A stretch of 6,066 bases of DNA, from assembly GCA_900554835.1 (NCBI GenBank), contig USJD01000204.1, forward strand, positions 1-6,066. The letters are read 5' to 3'. The stretch comes from an uncultured Prevotella sp. GTDB lineage: Bacteria > Bacteroidota > Bacteroidia > Bacteroidales > Bacteroidaceae. The notes under the pieces are model-generated. The model ran no database searches. It was not told the origin of the DNA and saw only the letters and a program-made list of their open reading frames with translations. Both the position numbers and the translations under genes were made by a program. Positions 5,403 to 6,066 of the stretch are shown here, in pieces; within the stretch, counting starts at the first letter, position 1, and every line of letters starts with the position of its first letter.

Positions 5403-6066
5403 TTAACATATAAAGAGTACCTCACCCGTTTGATCTGTTGAATCATCCTCATACTGCCACAGCATATCCACATAGATTCTCAGCAATTCTCTTTTCTTAT
5501 TCGATAATCTCCGGTAACAATTAAGCAGTTTTTCTTCTTCACAAGTTATGTACTGTACTCCTGATCCAAAAATTTCTGTGGTCACAACATTATCAAACAA
5601 ATCGCTAATCCGCACTCCCAACACATTGCAAAGCAACATAACAGCATAAACCTGTGGCTTCGTTTTCCGTTTACAAAATAGCTTATTGTGGATGTCGATA
5701 TACCGACTCCTTTTGCCAGTGCGTGTGGCGTCATATTCTTTTGCTCACAGAGTCTCTTTATTGCTACAATCATTGCTTTAACGGTAATTCTTTTCCGGAA
5801 TATTCGCTTCTGTTCAGCATTCAGGGGGCGTTCCGGCAGGTTGTAATTTCCTTTAACATACGGCAAATAGGAGTGTACAGAAGATCTTTTCAGTCCAGTC
5901 TGATCCATGATCTCCTGTATGTCACGCCCATCTTCATACAGTTTCTGTACTTTCCTGCTGATTTTTGTGCTATAATATCCAGCAGTAATCAGCATTTTCC
6001 GAACCGTTATTGGGGTCACATCCAACGCCTTTGCAATATCTCGGATGCTTGGAACGGTCTCCGAGC
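5403..6066 (-). pseudogene. Multi-HTH/XRE transcriptional regulator, frameshifted, 5' end outside window
   Basis: The frame is open through the right edge, so the true start lies outside; the in-window TTG at 6025 falls inside a helix-turn-helix and is not a start. In order, the protein shows one HTH (SIRDIAKALDVTPITVRKML), a second sigma-region-4-like HTH (IQEIMDQTGLKRSSVHSYL), a basic linker with NLPERPLNAEQKRIFRKR, and an XRE/Cro-type domain (MTPHALAKGVGISTSTISYF, then VNGK). At the plus-strand T-run 5663..5666 the frame breaks. Inserting one base (GGAAAACG to GGAAAAACG) restores VNGKTKPQVYAVMLLCNVLG, the expected XRE continuation, and the frame then runs to TAA at 5403..5405. The C-terminal tail (EEEKLLNCYRRLSNKKRELL) is typical of such regulators. 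Without repair the product ends at 5582 with a nonsense tail. Either a recent inactivating deletion or a sequencing error explains it. It could be a regulator of the downstream cassette or a mobile-element regulator. Confidence 0.8.

Noticed and set aside
5582..5666. A natural C-terminus of the HTH protein after the A-run
   Set aside because: The tail (RSHRFMLLCCFAMCWECG and on) is a frameshifted reading of the XRE domain, which resumes correctly in the adjacent frame.
5655..5675. Programmed frameshifting at the A-run
   Set aside because: GGAAAACG does not match the usual X-XXY-YYZ slippery pattern, and I see no stimulatory hairpin close downstream. A deletion is simpler.
6023..6025. TTG as start of the HTH regulator
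   Set aside because: The frame is open to the window edge, and residues before this TTG complete a normal helix-turn-helix, so the gene starts outside the window.

Overview
The window reads as a chromosomal segment of a gut-type Clostridia (Bacillota), possibly Oscillospiraceae/Ruminococcaceae such as Faecalibacterium or its relatives. This placement is inference from the GC-rich glmM, the style of the 'Y-x-D-x-x-G-N-P-V' repeat protein beside it, and the type of HTH regulator at the right edge. No rRNA or other marker fixes it. Every convincing gene is on the minus strand, so transcription runs right to left.

Left block (1..2166): a GC-rich, core-genome-like pair. glmM (phosphoglucosamine mutase, cell-wall precursor synthesis) is complete. 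It overlaps by a TTGA junction a downstream gene for a membrane-anchored protein built of ~31-residue tandem repeats, which runs off the left edge. That gene has no ATG or GTG start and is best read from a TTG.

Middle block (2167..2619): about 450 bases without a convincing intact gene but full of structure. From right to left it holds a perfect 10+10 palindrome, an 11-bp stem hairpin that could terminate the operon to its right, a 10-bp direct repeat, a 38-codon coding-like remnant, an orphan terminator-like hairpin pointing the other way, two more inverted repeats and the glmM promoter. It looks like mobile-element debris marking the edge of acquired DNA.

Right block (2620..5218): a visibly AT-rich three-gene operon with its own promoter and a perfect AGGAGG ribosome binding site. 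The order is a 121-aa cysteine-bearing acidic protein, a 437-aa unrecognised protein with a hydrophobic helical hairpin near its C-terminus, and a divergent MiaA-family tRNA prenyltransferase. The genes are joined by TGATG and ATGA overlaps, so they are very likely translated as a coupled set. A tRNA-modifying enzyme welded to two unknown proteins, in DNA of different composition from glmM, is the best candidate here for an undescribed system, possibly defence or competition related. That role is inference only.

Right edge (5403..6066): a multi-HTH regulator, two helix-turn-helix segments followed by an XRE/Cro-type domain, broken by a one-base deletion in an A-run and truncated by the window end. 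A short dyad lies between it and the operon promoter. It may once have regulated the cassette, or may be an unrelated neighbour.
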